From assembly GCF_016924665.1 (NCBI RefSeq), contig NZ_JAFFJT010000024.1, positions 1 to 64,000 on the forward strand: DNA of 64,000 bases, read 5' to 3'. Made by a program: the position numbers and the translations under genes. Source of the DNA: Nocardioides sp. SYSU D00038. Its GTDB lineage: Bacteria; Actinomycetota; Actinomycetes; Propionibacteriales; Nocardioidaceae. The notes below the pieces were generated by a model. It worked only from the letters and a program-made list of their open reading frames with translations. It searched no databases and was not told the origin of the DNA. Positions 63,117-64,000 of the stretch are shown in pieces; position 1 is the first letter of the stretch; every line of letters begins with the position of its first letter.

Positions 63117-64000
63117 GGAGGCTGCTCACGGCCGTGCTGCCGACCCTGGTGCTCGTGCTGCCGCTCGCCGCGTGCAGCGGCGACGACGAGCCCGGCGCCG
63201 CCCCGGAGGCCTCGGTCAGCACCTCGCCCAGCCCACCGGCCGGCGCCTCCGAGGCCACCCCCGAGGTCACCCCCGAGGCCCCGCCCGCGGACTCGATCGC
63301 CGACGAGCCTGCGCTCCCCGAGGTCCGCCACCCCGTCTCGCTGCCCGCGCTGATGCGGCAGGAGCCGCGCGGCGGCCGGCTCCGGGTCCTCCGCACCCTG
63401 GAGCGGACGCCGGCGTACACCCGCCAGGAGGTCAGCTACCGCAGCGACCGGCTGCGGGTCACCGGGCAGCTGCTGCGCCCCCGCGGTCGCGGCCCGTTCC
63501 CGGGCATCGTGCTCAACCACGGCTACATCGAGCCCTCGATCTACGTCAACGGCCAGGGCCTGGCCCGCGAGCAGGTCGCGCTCGCCACCGCCGGCTTCGT
63601 CGTGCTCCACACCGACTACCGCGGGCACGCCGGGTCGTCGCCGGTCCCCGAGCTCGACCGCGAGACCCGCCTCGGCTACACCCGCGACGCCGTCAACGCG
63701 GTCGCCACCCTCGAGTCCCTGCCCTACGTCGACGACGACCGGCTCGCGATGCTGGGTCGCTCGATGGGCGGCGGCGTCACCATGAACGCCCTGGTCACGC
63801 AGCCCGGGCTGGTCGACGCGGCGGTCGTCTACGCCTCGGTGAGCTCGCGGTTCCTCGACAACGTCCGCCACTTCAGCGAGCGCGGCCGGCCCGAGACGGT
63901 CGCGGCGTTCGTCGACCGGTTCGGCAGCCCCGAGGAGCGGCCGGGCTTCTACCGCGACCTCTCCCCGCGCACCTTCTTCGACCGGATCACCGAGCCGGTG
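63113..64000 (+). CDS. Lipoprotein alpha/beta hydrolase, truncated by window end
   Basis: At least 296 residues are visible. A lipoprotein signal ends LPLAACS (Cys21), followed by a Pro/Glu/Ser-rich tether and then an alpha/beta hydrolase of the S9-peptidase or dienelactone type: GPFPGIVLNHGYIEPS with the oxyanion region, VLHTDYRGHAGSS, and the nucleophile Ser in AMLGRSMGGGVTM. The Asp and His of the triad would lie past the edge. It overlaps the XdhC stop (ATGA). It should sit on the outer face of the membrane as an esterase or peptidase; the substrate is unknown. Confidence 0.85.
   Translation, partial: MRRLLTAVLPTLVLVLPLAACSGDDEPGAAPEASVSTSPSPPAGASEATPEVTPEAPPADSIADEPALPEVRHPVSLPALMRQEPRGGRLRVLRTLERTPAYTRQEVSYRSDRLRVTGQLLRPRGRGPFPGIVLNHGYIEPSIYVNGQGLAREQVALATAGFVVLHTDYRGHAGSSPVPELDRETRLGYTRDAVNAVATLESLPYVDDDRLAMLGRSMGGGVTMNALVTQPGLVDAAVVYASVSSRFLDNVRHFSERGRPETVAAFVDRFGSPEERPGFYRDLSPRTFFDRITEPV

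Overview
The window is chromosomal DNA from a very GC-rich actinobacterium, most likely a Nocardioides-like member of the Propionibacteriales. The grounds are GC well above 70 percent, many GTG starts, tightly overlapping operons (ATGA and GTGA junctions), the actinobacterial order carD-ispD-ispF-cysS-rlmB, a HAIR (HspR) box before lon and CIRCE (HrcA) boxes before a lone groEL, and many probable leaderless genes whose -10 hexamer ends 6-7 nt before the start codon. The genus is an inference. No insertion sequence, prophage or CRISPR array is visible.

Layout. 1-9 kb: edge fragment, carD, a degenerate IspD-like gene, ispD, an orphan nirD with a GlnR-like box and a leader ORF, ispF, a membrane molybdopterin oxidoreductase, cysS, rlmB and a membrane metallophosphoesterase. 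9-18 kb: a branched-chain-type (Liv) ABC importer with two paralogous lipoprotein binding proteins, a fused LivH-LivM permease, two ATPases, a surface protein and a small membrane protein. Each binding-protein gene has a KstR-like operator. 18-30.7 kb: a poly-C tract, an alpha-amylase-family enzyme with SoxR, an SDR with a perfect KstR-like palindrome, tRNA-Thr, a pyridoxal kinase, a GMC oxidoreductase-aldehyde dehydrogenase pair with another KstR-like box, a cupin, a LigB-type dioxygenase, ung, a secreted beta-propeller and a flavin amine oxidase. 30.7-38.7 kb: TetR with a class II aldolase and a PfkB kinase, then a reverse-strand operon of an alpha/beta hydrolase with a histone-H1-like tail, an MFS transporter and an S1P-lyase-like decarboxylase, then otsA. 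38.8-48.2 kb: a two-component system, a Gfo/Idh oxidoreductase, a DUF3263 protein, a LytR-C-type protein, otsB, lon, and a SAM-I riboswitch ahead of thrC and a MoaD/ThiS-like carrier. 48.2-59 kb: FkbM methyltransferase, DUF616 protein, an ECF42-type sigma with a YCII protein, a GDSL hydrolase, an ATP-grasp protein, two further ECF sigma genes each with a membrane partner, groEL and a RidA-family protein. 59-64 kb: a molybdenum-hydroxylase maturation set (MobA-like, MoxR, VWA, XdhC) and a truncated lipoprotein hydrolase.

How parts may work together. KstR-like boxes (TnnAACnnGTTnnA) link the Liv importer, the SDR and the GMC-ALDH pair into a possible steroid- or lipid-responsive regulon of uptake plus alcohol-aldehyde-acid oxidation; this is inferred from operators only. 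otsA and otsB together give trehalose synthesis. SAM-controlled thrC would tune the split of phosphohomoserine between threonine and methionine. A family of palindromic repeats carrying GTAGTCCCTGACG-like arms lies between genes and also inside the xdhC reading frame.
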